Source: Bacteroidota bacterium (GTDB lineage: Bacteria > Bacteroidota > Bacteroidia > Chitinophagales > Chitinophagaceae). Taken from it: DNA of 25,635 nucleotides. The translations under genes were made by a program, and so were the position numbers. The notes below the pieces were generated by a model. It made no database searches. It saw only the letters and a program-made list of their open reading frames with translations, and was not told the origin of the DNA. The stretch is taken from contig JAEZLJ010000083.1 in assembly GCA_023415275.1 (NCBI GenBank), positions 1 to 25,635 of the forward strand, in the 5' to 3' direction. Of this stretch, positions 1 to 6,159 are shown one piece after another. Numbering within the stretch: position 1 is the first letter of the stretch; every line of letters starts with the position of its first letter.

Positions 1-437
1 TGATATCAACTGTATGAGAACCAGCTGACAAGCTACCAAACACTTTAGGTGAAGTTGCAGAAGCATAACCACCACCATCAATTTGAGCTTCATAGCTGCC
101 AGAACCACCGCCAAATGTTGCTGTTACACTACCATTTGAACCTCCATTACATGTTACGTCTACCTTTTGTAATGAAAGTGTAAGTGCATCTGCTTGTCCA
201 ACAGTGATTGAACTACTTGCCTCACAGCCATTCTTATCTACTACATGTACAGTATGGCTACCAGCGCTTAAGCCCTGGAATGTGTAAGGTGAAGTTGCAG
301 GATCTACATATGATTGACCATCAATTTGTACTTTATAAGGTGATGTGCCACCACTAAATGTCGCTGTGACGGTTCCATTGCTTCCACCATTGCAAGTAAC
401 ATCTGCTTTTCCCAGACTTAAACTAACTAAAGTTACT
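1..437 (-). repeat. Tandem SprB repeats, about 243-base period
   Basis: Two in-frame copies encode VTCNGGSNG(S/T)VTATF(S/G)GG and end in GSHTV. The VTC codons start at 400 and 157 on the minus strand, exactly 243 bases (81 residues) apart. The plus-strand string aggtgaagttgcag recurs at 47 and 287. The copies are divergent rather than identical, and the array probably continues past the left edge. Confidence 0.8.
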
Positions 438-2155
438 GTTGCTGTTGCCGTGCAAGGTGAAGGATCTTGTAAATTATTATTCTTGCCTGTTATAGTAAGT
501 GTAACTGTATAACTTCCTGCAGTTGCTCCAGCTGTAACAGAAATAGTATTAGTCCCACTCTTTGTGGTTTTGCCTGCATCTGGATTATTAATTGTTCCAT
601 TGCCAGAAATAGACCAAACATAATTGAAGTCGGGATCAAGAGCATCTGCTCCATCAGCTGGATTGTCGGCATCAAGAACATAAGTATGTGTGCTACCAGC
701 ACAAACTACAGCATCACCTAAAATTGTGCACCTGATAGCAGTAGATAATGGACGTATTTCCACTTCATCTGTAGCAGTACAAATTACATTGTTTCCATGA
801 TCTTCTGATGCCGTAACTCTAAAGCAATAACTATTAGCTAGTGATTGTGCACTGGTAAATGTCAGTGTAGCAGTTGAACCATTCGGTGTAAATGTAGACT
901 TTCCATCACTCGAATATGCTGTACCATCACAATTTATCCTAGTCCAGGTATATGTAACCCCAGCAACTGGATTTTGAACATACAAATGAGCAACATTAGT
1001 TGTAGATAATTTAATTTGGTATATATCATCAACCGCAACTGGAGGATTACCAATTGTTAATTGTGTTACACCTGACTCAATTTGTATTAATCCATTTACT
1101 GTTGGATTTGCATAAACAGTAGCTGTTACTGCAACTCGGTCACTTTCGCAGCCATCGCTTGCACAGGCTGCGTAATAAGTAGATGTGCCGACTGCAGTCC
1201 TACATGGACTTTGTACTATATTTCCGCCTGTAGCAGCATCATAAAATACAAGAGTGCCATTATTGCTACCGCAATCTGCTGTTGCACATATTGCTGTACC
1301 ATCAAAGCATTTTGATACATTGGTTACAGATGGAGGATTGGGTTTCGTATTAAAATTGCCTAATAAAAAGTCGCCCAATGATTCTGTGCTGGCTTGTGAT
1401 TGGCTGGTTTCAAATAAAAATCTGGTAAAACAGGCATCTGTTCCCTGGATATCATCCAAATCTAACTCTCCCTCAAAAAAGGCTCCTGCAGGATATTTAT
1501 TTTGAGCACCAAACTTTGATTTAAAGTTTTGAAATACCCCAGGTACATTTAATTCGGATGTATTAACGGCTGCATGCCCGCTAGGTGGATTGCTTGCACT
1601 TGATAATACTCCATTTTGCCATGTGCGAACAGTGATATTTGGTTGCGTACCTCCATTTGTGAACTTGCTTGTTATAAGCACATCACCATTTGTATGAACG
1701 CCGGTAAATGTAAAGTCACTGTTTTCACTTAGTGAACCTTTTAATAACCAAATTCCAATTTCAGCATCTCCATTTTGGGCAAATCTGTCAGCTGCAAAAC
1801 GAACAAAGTGACCTGGTAAAAGAACAATTGTTGCATTTTGAATGTCTGTTTTATCGTTTGCACTATTTACTGCCCAATGCCAAAGAGAAAAATTATTAAC
1901 ATCTTTAGCCCCAGAGCCTAGAATGTCATCAAGACTGCTATTAATTCTGTCTACTCTTGGACTATTAATCTTTACATAGTTTCCTCCTGAAATAAGAGCT
2001 TGCCAGTCAGAAGGATTTCCATCCGTTTGAGCTTGTAATTGTGAAAAAATAAAAACAAGAGCTAAAGAGCATGCAATTTTTAACTTGCATAACTGCCCCG
2101 GCAACTTGTAGAGAAGCCAATTTTTTTTGTTGTTTTTGTTGATTTTGAGATCCAT
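1..2155 (-). CDS. SprB-repeat surface adhesin, N-terminal part (cut by left window edge)
   Basis: The frame is open from ATG at 2155 to the left edge, giving 718 complete residues and no stop, so the protein continues outside the window. The N-terminus has a long basic stretch and then a hydrophobic core ending in AQ near residue 43, which suggests a Sec signal peptide. Residues 44 to about 290 form an unrecognised domain. An Ig-like region with paired cysteines (CRTAVG...YYAACASDGC) follows at about 290-370, and a PKD-like region (FNYVWSISGNGTI) at about 490-560. Two SprB-type repeats start with VTCNGGSNG at residues 586 and 667. Proteins of this kind in Bacteroidota are large type IX-secreted adhesins, some serving gliding. 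A C-terminal sorting domain would be expected but lies beyond the window. The adhesin role is inferred from domain architecture. Confidence 0.85.
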   Translation of the reverse strand, partial: MDLKINKNNKKNWLLYKLPGQLCKLKIACSLALVFIFSQLQAQTDGNPSDWQALISGGNYVKINSPRVDRINSSLDDILGSGAKDVNNFSLWHWAVNSANDKTDIQNATIVLLPGHFVRFAADRFAQNGDAEIGIWLLKGSLSENSDFTFTGVHTNGDVLITSKFTNGGTQPNITVRTWQNGVLSSASNPPSGHAAVNTSELNVPGVFQNFKSKFGAQNKYPAGAFFEGELDLDDIQGTDACFTRFLFETSQSQASTESLGDFLLGNFNTKPNPPSVTNVSKCFDGTAICATADCGSNNGTLVFYDAATGGNIVQSPCRTAVGTSTYYAACASDGCESDRVAVTATVYANPTVNGLIQIESGVTQLTIGNPPVAVDDIYQIKLSTTNVAHLYVQNPVAGVTYTWTRINCDGTAYSSDGKSTFTPNGSTATLTFTSAQSLANSYCFRVTASEDHGNNVICTATDEVEIRPLSTAIRCTILGDAVVCAGSTHTYVLDADNPADGADALDPDFNYVWSISGNGTINNPDAGKTTKSGTNTISVTAGATAGSYTVTLTITGKNNNLQDPSPCTATATVTLVSLSLGKADVTCNGGSNGTVTATFSGGTSPYKVQIDGQSYVDPATSPYTFQGLSAGSHTVHVVDKNGCEASSSITVGQADALTLSLQKVDVTCNGGSNGSVTATFGGGSGSYEAQIDGGGYASATSPKVFGSLSAGSHTVDI

Positions 2156-2716
2156 AAAACAAGGTTTAAGAAGTGAATGAATAACACTATTTTCCTTGTT
2201 TCTCAGAGGATGTTTAGGTAAGTCTCAAGCAGGTAGCAGAAGGAAGGATTTTGAAAACGGGTGTTAAGGTTGCAACAGCCTTTTGACAATAGAATAACCA
2301 TTAGCCGTAATAAATGCATTTTAGGCTTTGGAAAAGGCTTATAATTTTTATTAAGGAAGCAATTGATTATTAGGGTGGGGATTTATCCAGTATACGCTGT
2401 TCGTGGATACTAATTATGTGCTTTTGGAAAAATTTTATTTCTAGTGTGAAATAAGCAGTTGTATGCATAAAAGGAGGTTGACCACTGGTGATGTTGACAA
2501 ACAATACCAAGGGCAGGATAACTGCTTTACCAGGGATGGAACTTCTAAAAGTTTACGTTGTACAGATCTCAGATAATAAAAAGGATGCTTAAAGGAAATT
2601 CATCAGCGTGCGGGTTAAGTAGCTTAGAAGGATAGGTGATAACTCTTAGTCTTTACTAAGTTATAACAGTTTATTAAATATGTAATCAATTGGCCAAAAT
2701 ATTTTTTTAAGATAGT
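2156..2716. other. Intergenic region without a convincing gene
   Basis: This 561-base stretch separates two minus-strand genes. It should hold the adhesin promoter, but I cannot point to a clean TAnnTTTG box. The imperfect inverted repeat cttag-tcttta-ctaag near 2645-2662 could be a weak terminator for the thiol oxidoreductase gene. A possible 33-codon frame (2491-2592, +) is reported separately. Confidence 0.5.
2491..2592 (+). CDS. Possible 33-residue small ORF (doubtful)
   Basis: ATG at 2491 opens a 33-codon frame ending at TAA 2590-2592. A purine-rich aaaggagg lies 13-20 bases upstream, slightly farther than ideal; an in-frame GTG at 2488 would be better spaced. The product is short, mildly hydrophobic in the middle (LLKVYVVQI) and charged at the end (SDNKKDA). 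I recognise no family. It could be a small protein, a gene remnant or chance. The Shine-Dalgarno-like sequence is notable because most genes of this phylum lack one. Confidence 0.15.
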   Translation: MLTNNTKGRITALPGMELLKVYVVQISDNKKDA

Positions 2717-3208
2717 TTACTTCCTGTTTTTGATTAAGGTGCTTACCTCCTTTTCCAGGATTTCTTTTGACATTTTAGCCTCGTAAAACTTCCAGTAATT
2801 GTTCTTATTATTTATAAACAAGGTAGCTGGTATTGAGCCAGTCCATTCCTTATTTACTATAGGGCAAAATAGATCTGCATTGGTTTCGTCCAGGTAAACT
2901 ATTGTAGCATGGATATGATGCTTTTCGGTAAATGACCTGATCTTTTTATAATCTTCGGGTAGGTCCATGCTCACCAGGATCAATTGTACTCCACTGTCTT
3001 TATATTGAGTAGCCAACTGCTGGAAATAAGGCAGCTCTTCCAGGCAGGGTTTGCAAAAGGTGGCCCAGAAGTTCAGGATCAAAGGATGATCTGAATGTTG
3101 AATGATATTTTGCAGGTCATGTAATTTCCACCTGGGTATCTCCTGGCCTATTCCTTGCAAACAGCAGAAAATAAATACGATCCATAAATATTTAAGCATC
3201 CATTTCAC
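2717..3208 (-). CDS. TlpA-like thioredoxin-fold thiol oxidoreductase, exported
   Basis: A 163-residue protein with a signal peptide or N-terminal anchor at residues 1-22 and a single thioredoxin fold. The redox motif is WATFCKPC (cysteines 52 and 55), and the conserved cis-proline occurs in GSIPATLF (Pro127). TlpA/ResA-type proteins reduce or resolve disulfides outside the cytoplasm, for example in cytochrome c maturation or oxidative stress defence. Nothing here identifies the substrate. The start overlaps the end of the upstream methyltransferase gene by 17 bases, so the two are probably co-transcribed and translationally coupled. Two further cysteines (15, 16) lie in the signal region, so a lipid-anchored form is possible but the lipobox is not convincing. 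Confidence 0.85.
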   Translation of the reverse strand: MKWMLKYLWIVFIFCCLQGIGQEIPRWKLHDLQNIIQHSDHPLILNFWATFCKPCLEELPYFQQLATQYKDSGVQLILVSMDLPEDYKKIRSFTEKHHIHATIVYLDETNADLFCPIVNKEWTGSIPATLFINNKNNYWKFYEAKMSKEILEKEVSTLIKNRK

Positions 3209-3788
3209 GATTCAATGCCCATTGGTTGAATAGATTATGACTATGTTCCGATGACAGCTTTTGATGTTCATAATGACCTGCTGCCTGTTTTTGCCTGTAA
3301 GCTTCATACAAGGTAACTGCACAGGCCACACTGATGTTCAAAGATTGAATCATGCCGACCTGGGGCACCAGGAAATTCCCATCAGCCAAGGCATTGATCT
3401 CATCGCTAACACCAGAATGCTCATTGCCAAATACCAGCGCTATGCTTTGGGTAAGGTCCATGCTGTATAAACTTATTGAATTATTGGTAAGGCTGGTGGT
3501 AAAGATGGATGAATAGTTTTTGCGGATAGCTGCAAAACATTCGTCTGTGTTTTCAAACTGATGAACGGTAAGCCATTTGGCTGCGCTGCTGCTGCTTCGA
3601 AAGCCCCATTTCTTGTGCCTTGGTATTTTTGTATTCAATACATAAATTTCCTGTATGCCCACAGCGTCGCAACTGCGCATGACAGCAGAAATATTATGTG
3701 GGTCAAATACATTCTCCAAAACCACGGTCAGGTCATTTTGCCTGTGGGCCAATACCCTTTCAAATTTTTGGCGGCGCTCTTCGGTCAT
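3192..3788 (-). CDS. trmH: TrmH-family tRNA 2'-O-ribose methyltransferase (SPOUT)
   Basis: A 198-residue cytoplasmic SpoU/TrmH enzyme, expected to transfer a methyl group from SAM to the ribose of a tRNA guanosine (Gm18 in TrmH). All three SPOUT motifs are visible: motif 1 around residues 25-44 (ENVFDPHNISAVMRSCDAVG, with the catalytic-type Arg38), motif 2 at 117-130 (ALVFGNEHSGVSDE), and motif 3 at 141-156 (VPQVGMIQSLNISVAC), which forms the knotted SAM pocket. The short extension on each side of the domain resembles TrmH rather than RlmB, so tRNA is the likelier substrate. It overlaps the downstream thiol oxidoreductase gene by 17 bases. The exact target base cannot be read from sequence. 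Confidence 0.88.
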   Translation of the reverse strand: MTEERRQKFERVLAHRQNDLTVVLENVFDPHNISAVMRSCDAVGIQEIYVLNTKIPRHKKWGFRSSSSAAKWLTVHQFENTDECFAAIRKNYSSIFTTSLTNNSISLYSMDLTQSIALVFGNEHSGVSDEINALADGNFLVPQVGMIQSLNISVACAVTLYEAYRQKQAAGHYEHQKLSSEHSHNLFNQWALNREMDA

Positions 3789-3852
3789 AATTATGCAAAC
3801 TACATTACATCAATGATTTGAAAGAGATTATTACCTAAATTGCACCCCCGTT

Positions 3853-3891
3853 CGGGACGTATCCCGCCTCTGGCGGGACCGGTAAGAGCAC
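3853..3891 (+). other. tRNA-Pro 5' fragment carrying the TCCCGCC/GGCGGGA hairpin (copy a)
   Basis: CGGGACGTA (3853-3861) is identical to the first nine bases of the intact tRNA-Pro at 4133. The hairpin TCCCGCC-tct-GGCGGGA follows at 3862-3878, and then CGGTA and GCAC, which match the tRNA D-loop and the far side of its D stem. The hairpin thus sits where the 5' part of the D arm should be. The fragment ends one base before the ATG of the first GIY-YIG gene, so the hairpin also lies close to that start codon. Confidence 0.65.
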
Positions 3892-3892
3892 A

Positions 3893-4126
3893 ATGAGTTA
3901 TTATGTTTACATAATTTATTCTGATTTTTTACAGAAACATTATGTTGGTAGCTCTGAAGATTTAGTTAGAAGATTAGAGGCTCATAATAAAGGACTGAGT
4001 AGATATACAAGTAAAGCATCTGACTGGAGGCTTATATATGAAATTTGTTTACCTGCAAAGTTAGAAGCATTAGTTTTGGAAAAGAAGATTAAAAAAGAGG
4101 TGCAAAAAGGTTTTTGGAAGATTTAA
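3893..4126 (+). pseudogene. Solo GIY-YIG nuclease domain protein, C-terminus frameshifted
   Basis: The open frame gives 77 residues starting MSYYVYIIYSDFLQKHYVG. The VYI and YVG elements, the RRLEAHN segment (Arg26-27) and the late E-K-K-I-K-K helix define a small stand-alone GIY-YIG domain, a metal-dependent endonuclease fold. The last residues as read (EVQKGFWKI) are atypical. One extra A in the A6 run at 4091-4096 would instead give KKRGAKRFLEDLNVSG and extend the frame into the tRNA, stopping at TAG in its D loop. I therefore read it as frameshifted by one base in a homopolymer, although a functional short version cannot be excluded. It lies between tRNA-Pro fragment copy a and the intact tRNA-Pro. 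The target is unknown. Confidence 0.7.
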
Positions 4127-4132
4127 ATGTTT

Positions 4133-4209
4133 CGGGACGTAGCGCAGCCCGGTAGCGCACTAGCATGGGGTGCTAGGGGTCGCAAGTTCGAATCTTGTCG
4201 TCCCGACCA
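4133..4209 (+). tRNA. tRNA-Pro (anticodon GGG), CCA encoded
   Basis: A complete cloverleaf can be drawn. The acceptor CGGGACG pairs with CGTCCCG, followed by discriminator A and an encoded CCA at 4207-4209. The D stem is GCGC/GCGC, the anticodon stem CTAGC/GCTAG with loop ATGGGGT (anticodon GGG), the variable loop short, and the T arm GCAAG-TTCGAAT-CTTGT. It reads proline CCC/CCU codons. A hairpin terminator follows 4 bases after CCA. The GIY-YIG gene upstream ends only 6 bases before it. Confidence 0.95.
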
Positions 4210-4213
4210 ATTG

Positions 4214-4243
4214 AAAGGCAATCCAGTTATGGGTTGCCTTTTT
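4214..4243 (+). terminator. Rho-independent terminator of tRNA-Pro
   Basis: AAAGGCAA (4214-4221) pairs with TTGCCTTT (4234-4241), with a 12-base loop and a run of T. It is repeated almost exactly behind the damaged second tRNA copy at 4661-4691. Confidence 0.8.
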
Positions 4244-4253
4244 AATTTTATAA

Positions 4254-4302
4254 CAGCATGGGGTGCTCGGGGTCGTCCCGCCATTCGGCGGGATCGTCCC
4301 GA
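4254..4302 (+). other. tRNA-Pro 3' fragment with T arm replaced by hairpin (copy b)
   Basis: AGCATGGGGTGCT followed by GGGGTCG (4255-4275) matches the anticodon arm and variable loop of the intact tRNA-Pro. Where the T arm should follow there is instead TCCCGCC-attc-GGCGGGA (4276-4293), and then the exact acceptor 3' strand and discriminator, CGTCCCGA (4295-4302). The 5' half of the tRNA is absent. This is a tRNA-derived fragment, not a functional tRNA. Confidence 0.7.
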
Positions 4303-4310
4303 CATTAATG

Positions 4311-4338
4311 CCGTCTCCCTAAAAGGAGACGGTTTTTT
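4311..4338 (+). terminator. Strong Rho-independent terminator
   Basis: A perfect 8-bp GC-rich stem, CCGTCTCC/GGAGACGG, with loop CTAAAA and six T. It ends 4 bases before the ATG of the second GIY-YIG gene. A decayed copy with broken pairs stands at the equivalent place in the second unit. Confidence 0.88.
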
Positions 4339-4342
4339 AATT

Positions 4343-4611
4343 ATGAGCTACTTTGTATATATCCTTAAAAGTTTAAAGGATGGGAAATATTATATCGGCA
4401 GCACCGCAGATGTAGTGGCAAGATTGAACTTTCACAATGCTGGTTTGCAACGCTCAACAAAATCAAAATTCCTTTTATACTTATCTACCAGGAAGCTTTA
4501 AGGGATAAAGCTGCAGCATTGAAAAGAGAAAAGCAAATAAAGAACTATAAAGGTGGCGAGGCATTTAAAAGGCTACTGAGGGACGTAGCCCCGCCTCTGG
4601 CGGGGCACTAG
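4343..4611 (+). pseudogene. Second solo GIY-YIG nuclease gene, frameshifted
   Basis: ATG at 4343 starts MSYFVYILKSLKDGKYYIGS, a clear GIY-YIG N-terminus (VYI, YIG, then ARLNFHN). The frame as read stops at 4501 after 52 residues. Reading one base shifted from the A4 run in tcaaaattcc (about 4466-4475) continues the family sequence: IPFILIYQEALRDKAAALKR, then EKQIKNYKGGEAFKRLL, ending at TAG 4609-4611 inside the following tRNA-like copy. A single lost A thus splits an otherwise complete gene of about 80-90 codons. An apparent upstream extension through the preceding tRNA is an artefact. It is only distantly similar to the first GIY-YIG gene even though the flanking tRNA modules are nearly identical. 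It is either a pseudogene or a homopolymer sequencing error. Confidence 0.75.
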
Positions 4612-4656
4612 CATGGGGTGCTAGGGGTTGCAAGTTCGAATCTTGTCGTCCGACCA
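4579..4656 (+). pseudogene. tRNA-Pro(GGG) pseudogene with D arm replaced by hairpin (copy c)
   Basis: From CACTAGCATGGGG (4606) to the encoded CCA (4654-4656) this nearly repeats the intact tRNA at 4133: same anticodon arm, same T arm, same GACCA end. The first seven bases are AGGGACG instead of CGGGACG, and the 3' acceptor strand has lost one C (CGTCCG), so the acceptor stem is broken. The whole D arm is replaced by CCCCGCC-tct-GGCGGGG (4589-4605). It is unlikely to be charged or used. Confidence 0.85.
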
Positions 4657-4660
4657 ATTA

Positions 4661-4691
4661 AAAGGCAATCCAGTTATGAGTTGCCTTTTTT
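4661..4691 (+). terminator. Duplicated tRNA terminator
   Basis: AAAGGCAA (4661-4668) pairs with TTGCCTTT (4681-4688), followed by a T run. It is the counterpart of the terminator at 4214-4243, offset by 447 bases. Confidence 0.75.
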
Positions 4692-4700
4692 ATTTTTATA

Positions 4701-4788
4701 ACAGTATGGGGTGCCAGGGGGCGTCCCGTCATTTGGCGGGATCGTCCCGACATTAATGCCGGCTCCCTAAAAGCAGATGGTTTTTTTT
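4701..4788 (+). other. Second tRNA-Pro fragment with T-arm hairpin (copy d) and decayed terminator
   Basis: This repeats copy b in a more decayed form: AGTATGGGGTGC, then TCCCGTC-attt-GGCGGGA (4724-4741), then CGTCCCGA (4743-4750). After it, ccggctcc...gcagatgg followed by eight T corresponds to the strong terminator at 4311 but with two mismatched pairs. Unit 2 therefore looks like the older or less constrained copy. Confidence 0.65.
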
Positions 4789-4985
4789 ATTAGCTTAACT
4801 AACATAAACATCGGCCACTTCTTGTTGAACTTTTTTACCATTAAGTAAATATGTTTTAATCAATCCTCACAACTTGTTTATTTTCTCAACCTTTTGATTA
4901 CGGAGTTGTTGATCTTCTTATCATTCTGCTATAGCTGAAACATCCTGGGAAACCGCGATTTATTAACCAATAAAACAAATGCCCA

Positions 4986-5966
4986 ATGTTTAAGTATCTG
5001 TTGGCGGCCATATTGCTGCCCTCCCTATTATTTATTTCCTGTCAGAAAAAAGCAAGTGATTTTCAGGACACAAATACATTGCAGGATGGAATTGTAGCCT
5101 TACTTCAAAAACTTTCTATTCAGATCAATAAAACCGGCAGCGCACAAGCCAGGAATACCACACCCCGGCAGGCGAGTTTTCAATTATTGTCCTTTGCCAT
5201 TGCCAAAGCAGGGTTGGCCAATGAATTAAATGATCCAAAGTTTGCCTACACTTTATTTGCTCCCACTGATGAGGCATTTGCTGCACTTGGTTTAGGTACC
5301 CGGCAGGCTATCAATACTATGCCGGTAGATAAACTTAAAGCTATCCTTCTTTATCATGTGTTAGGAAGCAAGGTGATGGCAACCCAGGTTCCTGAAACTT
5401 ATACTGAATTAACCATGTTGAGCAACCAGGCAGCATACATTATCCGTCGTGGTGCCACTGTAACTATAAATGGTTCCAGTGTGGTAGCGGCAGATATTGC
5501 AGCAAAAAATGGAATTATACATGCTATAGACCGGGTTTTAATGCCCCCTGCAGGCAATATTGTGGAAGTAGCTGCAGCTAATCCCAACTTTTCCTACCTG
5601 GTAGCTGCAGTGCAAAGAGCAGGTTTAGTAGATGCCCTGGCAGGTGCTGGGCCTCTTACCGTGTTTGCTCCAACCAACCAGGCATTTATTGATGCCGGTT
5701 TTCCAACTATTGCTTCCATCGAAGCAGCTACTCCATCAGCACTGATCCCTATCCTCACTTATCATGTGGCAGCCGGTAGGGTGTTTTCATCAGACCTGGT
5801 TAATGGCCAGATGTTAACCATGTTGTCAGGTGGAATGACAACAGTATTATTAAATAATGGTGCGCAAATAGATGGTGCCAGCTCTGCATCTTCAAATATC
5901 ATCCAAACAGATGTAGTGGCAACCAATGGTGTGATTCATGTTATTGACAGGGTATTGTTACCCTGA
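4986..5966 (+). CDS. Lipoprotein with two fasciclin (FAS1) domains
   Basis: A 326-residue protein. A signal sequence ends in LLFISC, making Cys19 the probable lipidated residue; the lipobox is slightly unusual, with F at -3. Two FAS1 domains follow, at about residues 63-188 and 192-326. Each has the H1 motif (TLFAPTDEAF; TVFAPTNQAF), a central YH (LLYHVL; LTYHVA) and the H2-type end (NGIIHAIDRVLMP; NGVIHVIDRVLLP). FAS1 domains mediate adhesion to proteins or polysaccharides and are common on Bacteroidota cell surfaces. The gene stands alone: terminators and tRNA debris lie upstream and a strong hairpin terminator is downstream. The binding partner is unknown. The residues after the cysteine (QKKASD) do not match a clear surface-export signal. 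Confidence 0.9.
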   Translation: MFKYLLAAILLPSLLFISCQKKASDFQDTNTLQDGIVALLQKLSIQINKTGSAQARNTTPRQASFQLLSFAIAKAGLANELNDPKFAYTLFAPTDEAFAALGLGTRQAINTMPVDKLKAILLYHVLGSKVMATQVPETYTELTMLSNQAAYIIRRGATVTINGSSVVAADIAAKNGIIHAIDRVLMPPAGNIVEVAAANPNFSYLVAAVQRAGLVDALAGAGPLTVFAPTNQAFIDAGFPTIASIEAATPSALIPILTYHVAAGRVFSSDLVNGQMLTMLSGGMTTVLLNNGAQIDGASSASSNIIQTDVVATNGVIHVIDRVLLP

Positions 5967-6055
5967 TTATTTTTCCTGTGGGAAGCCGATTGGATCTTGT
6001 ACTGGAATAGATATGTATGTAAGATTTGGATATGGCCAATCAACCCTGGTATGTC

Positions 6056-6083
6056 AAAGGGCAGTCAGTATGACTGCCCTTTT
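6056..6083 (+). terminator. Rho-independent terminator after the FAS1 gene
   Basis: A perfect 11-bp stem, AAAGGGCAGTC/GACTGCCCTTT, with loop AGTAT and a following T. It begins 90 bases after the FAS1 stop codon. The sequence can also terminate transcription from the other strand. Confidence 0.88.
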
Positions 6084-6159
6084 AATTGAAATCTATTCAA
6101 ATTTCCTGCCCAAGCTCATGTACCATTTTTAGTTAAATAAATAAATTTGTCCAGTACTT

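Noticed and set aside
1..437. Repeats at the left edge as a CRISPR array
   Set aside because: The spacing is about 243 bases, the copies are divergent, and the frame is coding (SprB repeats). No cas gene is present.
4123..4305. Minus-strand open frame of 60 codons over the tRNA
   Set aside because: It is an antisense reading of the tRNA and fragment copy b, with no family features.
4127..4342. Open frame running through the tRNA-Pro and into the second GIY-YIG gene
   Set aside because: The first 72 codons are simply the translated tRNA and its terminator (FRDVAQPGSALAWGARG is a familiar tRNA read-through). The nuclease starts at ATG 4343.
4800..4875. Minus-strand coding-like stretch LNGKKVQQEVADVYVS before a stop
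   Set aside because: It is only about 20 codons after an in-frame stop, with no start or family similarity. It could be a gene remnant but is too short to call.
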